Below, one piece after another: positions 31,769 through 42,106 of a stretch of DNA of 64,000 nucleotides. Made by a program: the position numbers and the translations under genes. Origin of the DNA: Oopsacas minuta (lineage: Eukaryota; Porifera; Hexactinellida; Lyssacinosida; Leucopsacidae). The stretch covers positions 496,001 through 560,000 of the forward strand of contig JAKMXF010000299.1 of the NCBI GenBank assembly GCA_024704765.1, in the 5' to 3' direction. The notes under the pieces are model-generated. The model did no database searches, was not told the origin of the DNA, and worked only from the letters and a program-made list of their open reading frames with translations. Numbering within the stretch: the first letter of the stretch is position 1; each line of letters starts with the position of its first letter.

Positions 31769-32336
31769 TACGTATGATGCAATTTTGTTACATCGTGTAG
31801 TGGGCTTTTAACTTATAAGATCGGGATATTTAGGATACGTTTCTTGATAAGTTTTGGAAATTACCACACAGGTTATCTTAGGGATAATTATCTGAATCTT
31901 TAAACTTGACTTAAGTTACTTAAAATGTATTGACTGACTCTTAGTTCATTAACATAAATATTTCAGGACTAAATATGGCTTGCACCTGTGTAATTTGAGA
32001 ATGATATCCAAGGGTTATCAAATATCCATTTATGATAAGCCAAACTCCTTACATCTCCTGTCTTGGTGTCTGTATATCTAATAGCCTCATAAACGTTCCG
32101 TAAGCGCAATTCATCAATATTAATATATCTGTATATAAGATACGAAAGGCATAAATTCAAAGAGCCTTTATGTAAAGAGTAGATTTCTTTAATACGTATG
32201 TTACCATCAGTGTCAAGGGGCTGTCAAATTCGTACTCCTGTTCCCAAGTGCATATTTACAGATTTATATTACCTAAAAAATAAACACAGACTGAGAATTA
32301 CCCGCATGAACCGTGGCCATCCTCATTTGTTTTAAT
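31769..32336. other. Non-coding, no feature seen
   Basis: A 63-residue minus-strand frame at about 31969-32160 has fairly protein-like composition but no splice context or family I can name. Confidence 0.25.
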
Positions 32337-32555
32337 ACCGTATTTCCTTTAATAGTAGCCTGGGAGATTATTCGAAGTGGGGATACATTCAATAAAATAC
32401 TACGTAAAATTTTCTGTTTCTCCTTTGTGATCTTGAAACTTATAATGTGGGATGGAAGCCATCCTCATCAGTCAGCTAGCCCTACCGGTGCAAATAAAGG
32501 AATTATTCTGTCACTACAAATTATTTAAGAGGGTTACTAATCACGGAAATACGGT
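32337..32555. mobile_element. MITE with ACCGTATTTCC ends (about 219 bp)
   Basis: Left ACCGTATTTCCTTTAATAGT and right ACTAATCACGGAAATACGGT are inverted repeats over about 20 bases with few mismatches; the flanks are AT-rich and the duplication is unclear (possibly TA or a few bases). No coding capacity. Confidence 0.65.
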
Positions 32556-33084
32556 ATATTTAACCAATAAAATTCACGAATCTAAACAAACTTTTACAAA
32601 TTGTGATCACCTCATGTAGTGAAGAAATCGAATATACAAATGTAGATTTTATATTGTATTTGCCTTAGTTCCTTTCCCACAGTAGTATATAACGAAAATT
32701 TTACAAGAAAATTAATTGAAATATCAAGGGTATCGAATTAGCAAATGAGAAATTCTAAGCAAAAAAATTACAGCTGTTTTCGGGAATAAATGACAAATTT
32801 TCTCATTAAAACAATAGCTAACGCTAGCGAAAGCATGTTGGATAATTCGGTAGCATTGAATAATCTCTATGATTTAATTACTGTGAGATTTGACGTTTCG
32901 GGAATATACAACGACAAAGGAACTCTGGGAAATTGTCCTATAAATTTCTGGGAATTTGTAAATCCTTGAAATAACTACAATATTTGCAGCACTGTTGATA
33001 CCAAGTTAAAACAATAATCTTATGGGCAATTAGTTTAGTGATTATACTTATTTGAATAAAACATCTTTTTCCTAACTTGTAGTC
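32556..33084. other. Upstream region of the 33 kb membrane gene, no feature seen
   Basis: AT-rich spacer of about 530 bases; no repeat or short gene is supportable. Confidence 0.25.
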
Positions 33085-33972
33085 ATGAACGTGGTTTCAG
33101 GGACATACCACCTGTTTTCTCAAAAGAGATTCCGCCCACACAGACTATGCGGTGCTCTCTACCTAACCCAATTCCTGATTGCTACTCTAGCAGAGTTCTC
33201 TCCAGCTCTGCAGAAACTAACACACCCCTATATACATGTAACTCTACCTATCACAGGATGTTTGCAGGCAATAATTGCTTGTAGAACATTTACATTTCTA
33301 CCAACCACTAAAGGAGAGGTTCAGGGATATTTCTCTGATAAACGCACAATGTCTTACGACTTTATCTTGGAGAATGTCTACTTTTCAGGTTTAATCGTAT
33401 TCCAATCTCTCTACTGCTATTATCCCGAACTATTCCACGCATTCCCTATCGTAGAAGTCATATTTGTGTTCTTGCCTTATTTCGTCATTCGACCGTTTTT
33501 TCCTAAAACCAGTTTCAGACAGTCATTAAGTAAGACTTATGGAGGTGAAGTATCTGATCGAAATAAGTTTTTCATTTATGCAAACGTCTATTTCGTGAAA
33601 GTATTCTATATCGCAGGAAAACACATATCCGGTTACTATATTAACTATTTACTGTATACTAATAATATTCCTGGTTCCTACGACAGAACAATGAGACTAC
33701 TCTTCTTGCTAGCAGGCTGGGGTGCTACTATTGCAGTATTTCTTCACACTCTTAAGTTCAAGCACTATCTCAGTGCTAGGATGGCAATGCTACTCTACAC
33801 AGGATCATTCCCTCTCTTCTATGCAGCTTACGCTAGTCTCTACCAATTAGCGTTATTACAGCCGATTATTTTATTAATCTGTGCTGTAGGTATCCTGATT
33901 AATTTCATGCCGGTATATGTACAGGTCCTGTATCAATGCTTCGCTTGTCTAGTTCTGTCAAATATGAAGTAG
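33085..33972 (+). CDS. Orphan multi-pass membrane protein (295 aa)
   Basis: Single exon, ATG at 33085. About seven or eight hydrophobic segments: roughly 22-42, 50-68, 95-115, 120-140, 165-185, 205-225, 232-255 and 258-290. Polar stretches include FRPHRLCGALY near the N-terminus and SFRQSLSKTYGGEVSDRNKF in a mid loop; the conserved-looking His/Arg-rich start and aromatic-rich helices suggest a real protein. I do not recognise the family. It does not resemble the orphan at 17191. Confidence 0.7.
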   Translation: MNVVSGTYHLFSQKRFRPHRLCGALYLTQFLIATLAEFSPALQKLTHPYIHVTLPITGCLQAIIACRTFTFLPTTKGEVQGYFSDKRTMSYDFILENVYFSGLIVFQSLYCYYPELFHAFPIVEVIFVFLPYFVIRPFFPKTSFRQSLSKTYGGEVSDRNKFFIYANVYFVKVFYIAGKHISGYYINYLLYTNNIPGSYDRTMRLLFLLAGWGATIAVFLHTLKFKHYLSARMAMLLYTGSFPLFYAAYASLYQLALLQPIILLICAVGILINFMPVYVQVLYQCFACLVLSNMK

Positions 33973-34760
33973 ATCGGATTAGAACATTGGTAATTATGAT
34001 ATTCATGAGTTTGATATAGATTTTGTAGATCAGTATATATTAACGTGCGTTCTATACGTAGATATCAGCATTATTCTTTAGGATTTTATTGTACGTATAT
34101 GCTCTATTATTAATTTTGATATCTAAAATTACAATATGGCCGGCTGCATAGTACATAAATTGTGAATATGGTAATATTAATTGGAACACTATAAATGTGA
34201 AATTTTACCGCAAATCACAAAATGCCTCAAATTCCAGGCGCTATCTCATTATATTCAATCTATATTCTATGCTGCCACGCATATTGTAATGTTATGTTTT
34301 GTATTTTCATTTCAGTAAATACTTTGTAATTTATTTGTTACAAATGTGATAGATAGAGTTGTGTGCTACTGAAGATCGTTTTCGCATTTTTCTAGAAGTG
34401 GTTTCGGCGAGCAACCTCTATTTTGTAACCCCCCTTACAAATTACTGGCTACACCACTGTGCCTCAGACGATTATGAAGTACCCGCAAGTCGTGTAGCAC
34501 AACATCATAAGCGTGCTTATAAAATAAATTCAAGTCAACTTTTTTTAATATAGAATATATACCGAAATAATTCAAATGCTAATATAACACACATATAATT
34601 ATTTTCGATAAATATACATATACAAAAATATATAAAAAAGAACTCTGCTAGGGTAGCAATCAGGAATTGAGTTAGACTGAGAGCACCGTGCAACAATTTG
34701 CATACGATTGTGTGATAATAAATTTTCCCATTTCCATATTTGAGATTTAAACAATTGTAA
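33973..34760. other. Non-coding; one hAT-like end near 34460
   Basis: The string GGCTACACCACTG near 34445-34457 reads as the reverse of a CAGTGGTGTAGCC transposon end, with CCCCCC nearby, but the partner end was not found. Confidence 0.3.
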
Positions 34761-35564
34761 TTACGAATATACAGTTAAGGAGATACAAGCAGAAACAATA
34801 TTGAAATTGTCCGTGACAGCAATTCCTGTAGGCAAGCCCATGCAATCAATCTTATAAATTAATTCTTCGTCTTTAGTATAGATTTGTATTGAGTTTCCAT
34901 AAAAATCGCTGATTAAGATGTTATCACACAAATCAAAACAAAAATAAATACCTCCTGTCCCATTTTGTGATTTTATAATACTTTTCATAAATTCTCCTGA
35001 TTCTGAAAATATATGTATATTCTTTATTCGATTGCTATCAGATATGAAAATCTGTTTGAAACGTAATTTGACATCACAAGGTTCATGAAGTTGTTCTCTT
35101 CCTATATCTCTGATAAATATTAACTCTGAAGTAAAAATTGCAATTCTATCATTATATCTATCAGCTGTTAATACTTGTCTGTTTGAGTCTATAGTTAAGC
35201 CATTCGGATAAGAAAGCTCTTCCTCACTCCTAACTATATTTGTAGTTATCTCTGATAATTTAATCAGAGAATCTTGTGCGTAATTACTAATAAATACACA
35301 ATCTTCGTCAAGAGCTATTGAGTGAGGATGTCCTAGCTGACCCTTACCGAATTTAGTTATGAAAATTCCATTTGTTAAGAATACAACAATTTCTTTGTTA
35401 GAGAAATCCACCACGTATATTCTTTCATCATCATCCAATGTTATGCCAAACGGTGATTGATATTCTCCATAACCTGCTCCCAACTTTCCGATTTGTTTTG
35501 GTAGAAGTAATCTCTTCTTATAAGGGTTTGCTGTATCAAGGATATTTGGAAATTCACGTTTCAT
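34761..35564 (-). CDS. NHL-repeat beta-propeller protein
   Basis: 267 aa, single exon. After a short N-terminus (about 1-25) it contains about five to six NHL-type blades with the usual rhythm: FGITLDDDERIYVVDFSN, HSIALDEDCVFISNYA, NGLTIDSNRQVLTADRYNDR, CDVKLRFKQIFISDSNR, YFCFDLCDNILISDFYGN, TGIAVTDNFNIVSA. In TRIM-NHL proteins this propeller follows RING, B-box and coiled coil and binds RNA or proteins; here those domains are absent, so this is a stand-alone propeller or a fragment. No signal peptide is seen. Confidence 0.8.
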   Translation of the reverse strand: MKREFPNILDTANPYKKRLLLPKQIGKLGAGYGEYQSPFGITLDDDERIYVVDFSNKEIVVFLTNGIFITKFGKGQLGHPHSIALDEDCVFISNYAQDSLIKLSEITTNIVRSEEELSYPNGLTIDSNRQVLTADRYNDRIAIFTSELIFIRDIGREQLHEPCDVKLRFKQIFISDSNRIKNIHIFSESGEFMKSIIKSQNGTGGIYFCFDLCDNILISDFYGNSIQIYTKDEELIYKIDCMGLPTGIAVTDNFNIVSACISLTVYS

Positions 35565-35895
35565 TTAATATATTTCTAAAAATATAATTATGTTACATGT
35601 AAAGCCTAAAAAAATGTAAATGTTGCAAGCGACTTATTGCATGGAAATATGAACATGCTATATTTTCCTGCAACACATATACATATATCAGTGAATAATT
35701 CAATGTATCCATCAGAGTTAATTATATAACATTCATGTATATGCTTGTACGTACCATATTTCTCGAATTAGCTCTTATCCTCTAAAATTGGATAATCGCG
35801 TCAGAGATTACAATTTGTGTGTTAGTTTCTATCAAACAAACATTATTACATAGGAAACGTGCATTGATTATAAATGGAAATAATAAATATTCTCT
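35565..35895. other. Intergenic, no feature seen
   Basis: AT-rich spacer between the NHL gene promoter side and the 3' end of misato. Confidence 0.3.
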
Positions 35896-38634
35896 TTAAT
35901 CTGAATCAGTGTCTGATTGAAGCACTAAGTCTTCAGGAACAGGATATCTATCTAGAACATCAAGCAGGGAGTGTCTTGTCTCCTGAAGAGTATCTAACTC
36001 CAATTTCTGTGCAACTGAGAACAGTTGTAAGTAAGTTTTATTTTGAAACAATTCTACACAGTTATTCACTAGTGTAAATAACCCATTGTGATTCTCTATA
36101 GCAGTGGATACAGGAATCTAAATGAGAAATTAGGGTAGTTTGACTGATATTTACCGACGGCCAAGTTAACAAAAAGAATACGTAGTATATCTGAAAACTA
36201 ATAACACTTTTTGTGTACAACAAAACAACTAATTACTGTCAGCTCTTGATAACTAATAACTATAAAGTCACTGCGGTAGATCTAGAATTTTTCACAGTAA
36301 ACTCCTGTTATATCGAACATAGATATGTCTAAATACACGCTCACATCGAAGTTATACAAATATGCTCACAAACCGTAAAGTAACATACGTTTCATCGGCT
36401 TATTTCGAACTGTACGTATACTAATACACATTTTGTAAAAATTTTCGCGCGTAAAAAAAGTCCAAGGCTTAATTTATTATCCAAATTTTTGACCAAAAAA
36501 GCTACACTGCCTGTAGCTATACACAAGCATGTACGCTTTGCTCATACCAAGCTCAACTTGTATTGACTAATATTAGGCCATTTAGAGGTATATATTATAT
36601 ATAAATAATACGCATTCATAAACTTATCTATCATGCTAGTATTACAATACTCACACTCTTGACTGGATTAGTTGCTAATCTGGATTCAACAGTATCAGTG
36701 CTAATGTGTGAGGTAATAAACCCATCATGAGTAATATTAGAAGAGAATATATTGGGGAAGGGATATCTTAGAGTGAGCGGAGAGTTAGCAAGCATGGAGA
36801 AGCTATTACAGCCACTATACTTACTCCCGAATTCATGACTGATCAAGTCATTGGGAGAAGTGAATGAGTCATAAGAACTAGTACCTGTGCCAAACAGTTT
36901 ATAAGAGGGAGGTATACCTCTTACAATATTACAAGCTGTTATAGGGGTACAGGAAGCGTGTACAGACGGGGTTAAGCAAGCAGCAGAGATTAGAGGGTGT
37001 AGAGAGAGGGAGTGTAACAGAGTGGATTCTCTCAGGAGAGGGAAAGGAAGTAGGGTGGATAGGGAAGTCAGTTTACGTCCTGAAGCAGTTAAGATAGAAG
37101 TGTAATCCTGCATATCTAATCCGGATTCTGGGATACGATAAATGAGAGAAGCAGTGTCAATAGCCGCAGCTAGCACAGATGCTGTGTGGTAGGAATTGGA
37201 CTGGTGGTGTAGGAAGGGGAGAGGAAGTTGAGAGTTTGAGAGAGGTGTCAGCATAGAAGCATGTTCTAACCAATCAGAGAGGTTGAGAGCTAAAGTGAGG
37301 TGAGGTGAAAAGGTGTCGAATGAATCGATAAGAGGGAGGGAGGGAAGGAAGGGAATACAGCACTTCCCTGATTTGTGGTATTCGTCAGAAAGAGAGCTCA
37401 ACAGCTGAGAGGTTAGACTACCGTATCCGTCTGATAGACCTGAGAGCAGCTGAAAACCTGTTAGAAAGATTAGCATTGATAGAAAAGTATAAATCCAATC
37501 AGTGGATTTTAAACTGGATAAGACAGAATCCAGTAGAACCTTTCTAAGTGTCCAGGAATGATTTGTAAGACTACACAGACTGCACCCCACTTCAGAAAAT
37601 ACTTCACTTATGACATTCAAATTTTACGACTATTTTCATTCATTTTAATGAGATTAATGCACGTTAAAAATAAAAGATTTTTATGGTATGTTTGGCTCAG
37701 TTATTACAACCCCATTGAAGTAATGAATTATGGAATTTTATTGTCCATTTTGAAGTTTGATACGTGATTACCTTGTAAATTATCACAATCCTCCACGAAG
37801 AAGTGCAGCTGATTCTCAATCAGCTGGGAGAACTCTGCATTCTGCAAACAAAGAGACCCCATACAGTACGAATTGGAGTGAGGGAACCCAATCTCTACCT
37901 CATTGGGGATGAGGTTAACAGAGCGGGGATGTAATTGTGTCACTAGATAATCACTCCAACTCATAACATCACTAGCAATAGTTGTATCAGATGGAATATA
38001 GCATGCTCCTGTTATTCTCTCTTGATCTGTCACTTCTAAATAATGATAGGATCAGAAGGAAATAATTCAAATAGTATCACAGTGTAACCTCCAGAAACAG
38101 GAGCAGGGAAGCCGACAAATGCTACCCTGTTTCCCCGATGTTGCTAAATTCCCCGTTTGTGGTGGTTGATTTGTATGGGAGTAGGAATTCGCTATATTTA
38201 TTCTTCACTCCGTGTGTGGAGGTTTTACTATAATATAAAGAACATAAGATAAGTTGAAAAATTCACAGATTCTCACCCATAGCTATATCCTCTCCCTCTG
38301 ATGTCTCCTTATTATTTGAGGTAATGTCTCTTTCCACCTTTTCAATTGCTCCATTCCAAGTAACACCTCCCCTAGAACTATCCCCCTTGTACAGGAACCC
38401 CTGCTCCGGGAGGGTACGGAGTGATGATCTGACATCAAACAGCAACAGCCGGGGTGTGTATGTCTCCTCTCCTCTGAATGTGAGACCTTGTCGGAACAAG
38501 ATATCGTTCTCCACCTCCTTTAGCGCGATTTGTTTGGGGTCATATATGAACCCTGCTTCCTGGAGGTTCCACCAGTGTGCTCCTACATGGTTAGCGTACT
38601 CACCCAGCTGGAGAGTAATGATCTCTCTCTGCAT
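35896..38634 (-). CDS. MSTO1: Misato homologue, four exons
   Basis: Exons: 38634-38277, 38035-37772, 37457-36655, 36117-35896; GT..AG introns of 241, 314 and 537 bp; total 1647 nt = 548 aa (human 570). Misato is a tubulin/FtsZ-like protein needed for mitochondrial distribution and fusion. The N-terminus shows the diagnostic MQREIITLQLGEYANHVGAHW and then ETYTPRLLLFDVRSSL. Across the exon 2/3 junction the sequence reads FFVEDCDNLQGFQLLSGLSDG, almost as in human misato. Exon 3 includes HTASVLAAAIDTASLIYRI. Exon 4 gives IPVSTAIENHNGLF through a C-terminal acidic tail ending QSDTDSD. The short terminal exon was found by splice phase and is easily missed. Confidence 0.93.
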
Positions 38635-39509
38635 ATCCGGCAGATCAGTTGATCTAATCTAATTACTTCATTACAAGTATCTATTCTATATTGGTCCATG
38701 TGCTATATGTATTGATCAAAAAGTAACCACATAGCTGAGTATTCGATACAAATAATCTCTATATCCATCCAGCTCTCTGCTGGACTAGTATAATCTGGGA
38801 AACTTGCAGTCAATGAATCTGATATTAATATTTACGCACTTTATGGCTATTAAATAGGACATGAGGATATGATGTGTATGGTCCTTGAATGCATTTGTGC
38901 TGCTGATAAATATACCAATTGAGACTGTTTTCAATTGCAAATATATAATAATTGCAAATTTATATAATTTCGAGACAGATAGTTATAGGTTCTCCAGGAT
39001 ACCACGCACGGATGTATGATGCATGCTCTATGCTAGTGCATAGCATAAATGTACTAAAATTTCCATTTTACCTACAAAAAATGTATCAATATAGAAATGC
39101 AAAATCTAAGAATTAGCCCAGTTTTTGTTAACATTTTTCTAACTGTGGTACACTTATTTCATCAAAAATCTTCAAGGCACACCTGTCTAGGGTGAATTCC
39201 ATTTTAGTATTACTGCGGCGGTGTAACAACTTCTTGAAAGTATTATATTTCTTAGGTAAATATTGATGGTAAAGGAGCAGTTCTAATTTAGCACTTTCAT
39301 ATCAAAAGTGCAACAAACACTTGAAACAGTTCAAATTTCTTAAATGCCAGTTGAGAACCACTGTGCTAGTATATACTCCCATCTACTTAGGCAGCTAACC
39401 GTGAACTAAATGATTGAAGAAACATGACATCTGAAAGATAATAACACAGATAAGAAACCAGAATCTCTGATCAAATAACACAATGAAAATACAAATGTTG
39501 GTCCTTGAT
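38635..39509. other. Intergenic, no feature seen
   Basis: AT-rich spacer between the misato promoter and the 3' end of the UGT gene. No repeat with clear ends. Confidence 0.3.
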
Positions 39510-41063
39510 TCACTCATCTTTAATTTTGTCATCCTTCTTTCCTCTTCTACAGCAGCAACAATAGCAGAGCCAAATCAGAAATGACAAAATAATAATAGGT
39601 AAGGCTAGTAGAAGCAATAGAGATGAATATACATCAGGACTATCCTGTATATTGCTGTTAAATGACATTCCATCATATCCACGGGATGACAATCTCTCCA
39701 GTATCTCGACTACTTTAGGAGCCCCTCCAGCCTCGCTCATCAGCTGTTTGGCGTTCTCAACACAATCCTTATATATCTGATAATTCTGATCAAGTTCTAA
39801 CAATTTTGAGTACAGAGCTGTCATATCACTAAATTGTATACTACAACCTATTTCCTCCATAACGTTAGAGTTATAAAACTGATCACCCATAAGCGGAAAT
39901 AAAACCATTGGCGTAGTAGTTACTATACTCTCCATAACTGAGCTATAACCACCATGAGAAAGAAATATTTTAACTTGTTCAGTTTTCAAGAGAGCAGTTT
40001 GCGGAGCATACTTCATCAATTTCAAATGTTTCGGTAACCCAGCAATCATTTCTTCTATGTTATTCAATCCTAATATATTAACTAGCTCTAATTGTTGATC
40101 TATCCTCAAGGAAAATATAACTTTATAATCATTTTGATCACAAACCTGTTGATATAGCGAACTTAATTGAGCTGTGTTAAGTCTCACTATGGTACCAAAA
40201 CTTATATAAAGAACAGGTTGTGAAGGAACCTCTCTTAGGAATGTGATATATTCATCACTTAACTCTTCAGAAGCTTTACCAGGAGGGATATAACCAACTA
40301 ACCATCTACCATCAGGGAGTTCTAAAGATGGAGGGACGAGTGGATGATAATTTTGGTAAACAATAGGAAACCGACCAGCGCAATGAATAATACTTTTAGG
40401 ATACATTTCCTCTAAGCCAAGCAATCTTCTTTGAGAGTCAAACGAATTCAAAGCAGGATAAAGCCCTAATATCATGAATCTTTCAAAGAGCATCTCAATT
40501 AGTAATGATGGCAGAGAATTAGATAGAGAAATGTAAGGAAACGGAAGAGGCACTGTTCCTGTGTACTTACAGTCAGGACATTTCTCCCTTACAATAATTC
40601 CGACTTCGTAAGAACTGAACATTAGAGGGATATTGAACTTATCAGCTATGTGAACTGAAGATAGAGTTATAATAGAAGATAAGATTACGTCAATTTTATT
40701 CACATTAAAGTAATCAAGAACATCTTGATGAAGAGTTGTATGACCCCCAATTATTGTTTGTAACCCATTCAACATGTTAAAAGGGCCTTCAAGATTCCTT
40801 TTGATTACTGTTTCATAAACTGGTCCATCATTATGTACTAAATTGACTTGAAATTCACGCAATTTTTCATGACAAGCTCTATTCAAAATACAAGTTACTG
40901 AATGATTTTGATGTAATAACTCACGGATTATTCCGTATTGGCCTGATAAATGGCTAGGGAGGCATGCCATAAAAACAGCAGCATTGAATCCAGAACAAAT
41001 AGAAAATAACGTTAGTAGCCAAGAAAATTTGGCCAATAAACTAATCTTGATACGAGTTACCAT
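39510..41063 (-). CDS. UDP-glycosyltransferase (UGT, GT1 family)
   Basis: 517 aa from the ATG at 41063; the upstream extension begins with TTG. UGTs transfer a sugar from a UDP-sugar to small lipophilic molecules in the ER lumen. N-terminal hydrophobic signal (about 5-27). The C-terminal donor-binding half has the UGT signature at about 355-400: IFLSHGGYSSVMESIVTTTP, then MVLFPLMGDQFYNS. LYISFGTIVRLN precedes it. The C-terminus has a membrane anchor (about 477-498), a run of Cys (CYCCCC) and a short charged tail ending KIKDE. Layout and length are standard for animal and other eukaryotic UGTs; the substrate is not predictable. Confidence 0.92.
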   Translation of the reverse strand: MVTRIKISLLAKFSWLLTLFSICSGFNAAVFMACLPSHLSGQYGIIRELLHQNHSVTCILNRACHEKLREFQVNLVHNDGPVYETVIKRNLEGPFNMLNGLQTIIGGHTTLHQDVLDYFNVNKIDVILSSIITLSSVHIADKFNIPLMFSSYEVGIIVREKCPDCKYTGTVPLPFPYISLSNSLPSLLIEMLFERFMILGLYPALNSFDSQRRLLGLEEMYPKSIIHCAGRFPIVYQNYHPLVPPSLELPDGRWLVGYIPPGKASEELSDEYITFLREVPSQPVLYISFGTIVRLNTAQLSSLYQQVCDQNDYKVIFSLRIDQQLELVNILGLNNIEEMIAGLPKHLKLMKYAPQTALLKTEQVKIFLSHGGYSSVMESIVTTTPMVLFPLMGDQFYNSNVMEEIGCSIQFSDMTALYSKLLELDQNYQIYKDCVENAKQLMSEAGGAPKVVEILERLSSRGYDGMSFNSNIQDSPDVYSSLLLLLALPIIILSFLIWLCYCCCCRRGKKDDKIKDE

Positions 41064-42106
41064 ATCCAAGCAGAATATTGAGCAAATAATACGTATACAG
41101 GCTAAATATTAAAATTATACAATTAAATTCTGTTATATCGAAACCCAAGGAACTCGGATAAGACGTACGACTTAAGGAAAAAAGAATTAATAAGTACTAA
41201 CCGAAGTACGTCTATCGGATTATTCTTTCCATACAATTAGTATAAGAATTGGTAATCTGTTTTACAAAAAAAAGTACTTCTTAATCCGAGCTTTACTGTA
41301 GGTGAAAATCTAGGATAAATCTACATTTGTTGGTTATAAATTGATACGTAGCCTATTTTAAGCAAGAGCATGGTCATGGCAAGAGAAATTTCTAATATTG
41401 GCTCTTCTACATGGTAGTGAAAACCTTCTCTTTACTCACATAAAAGGTCCTATTATGTGGAAGGAACAGCTTATGAAAATATTGATATTGAAGGACATAT
41501 ATGAAATCTGCATCATAATTAAGAAACTGGTGCTCTGCAGATATATGAACACTTCATGATCCACCTTCAGTCCGTGAACACATTAACTCAATATCATATG
41601 CTTGTTGCATTTACTACATAGCTACCTGCAATACAGGATAAATGGCAAGTGTGCATATCAGCTGAAGTTAGTTGAATGAAGTTTATGGCTCGTGCAATTT
41701 CTGGACTAAGGAATAACAAGAGGTGAACTGTTCTGTCCAAGTGGGTATGTTAGAGCACTAATTAGTTCCCACCCTTAAGAGGCAAGGAGGGTAATTCATT
41801 ACTTAGGATCAGGCTTGGAGCCGATCATCTTCTTTTAACTACAGTAGACTCCGCTTAAACGCTTAATAGGGTCACTTTTGTCAGACCTCTGACTAATGAG
41901 TGATTTGGATGAGGATTGCGATTACAGGAAATGTTGTAATTATACTGACAAGTGTGTTACTTGCCCATTTACTGACACAAAAGATCACACAAAAGCATTC
42001 AACACATCAACAAAATAGCTTAGTACGTATATTCACTCTTTTTATAGAATTAGATAAGTAAACATCAACAACAACTAAGAGCAGAAAAGCAAATCTCAAA
42101 TAGCTA
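41064..42106. other. Non-coding; damaged MITE at about 41147-41298
   Basis: The stretch GGAACTCGGATAAGACGTAC to CTTAATCCGAGCTTTACTG (right TA at 41299-41300) is a damaged relative of the MITEs at 10992 and 59451. A lone end ACAGTAGACTCCGCTTAAAC lies near 41841. Otherwise no feature. Confidence 0.45.

Noticed and set aside
31969..32160. 63-residue minus-strand frame with protein-like composition
   Set aside because: I could not find a matching exon, splice partner or family; it may be chance.
35874..36077. Plus-strand frame of 67 residues
   Set aside because: It is the antisense shadow of misato exon 4.
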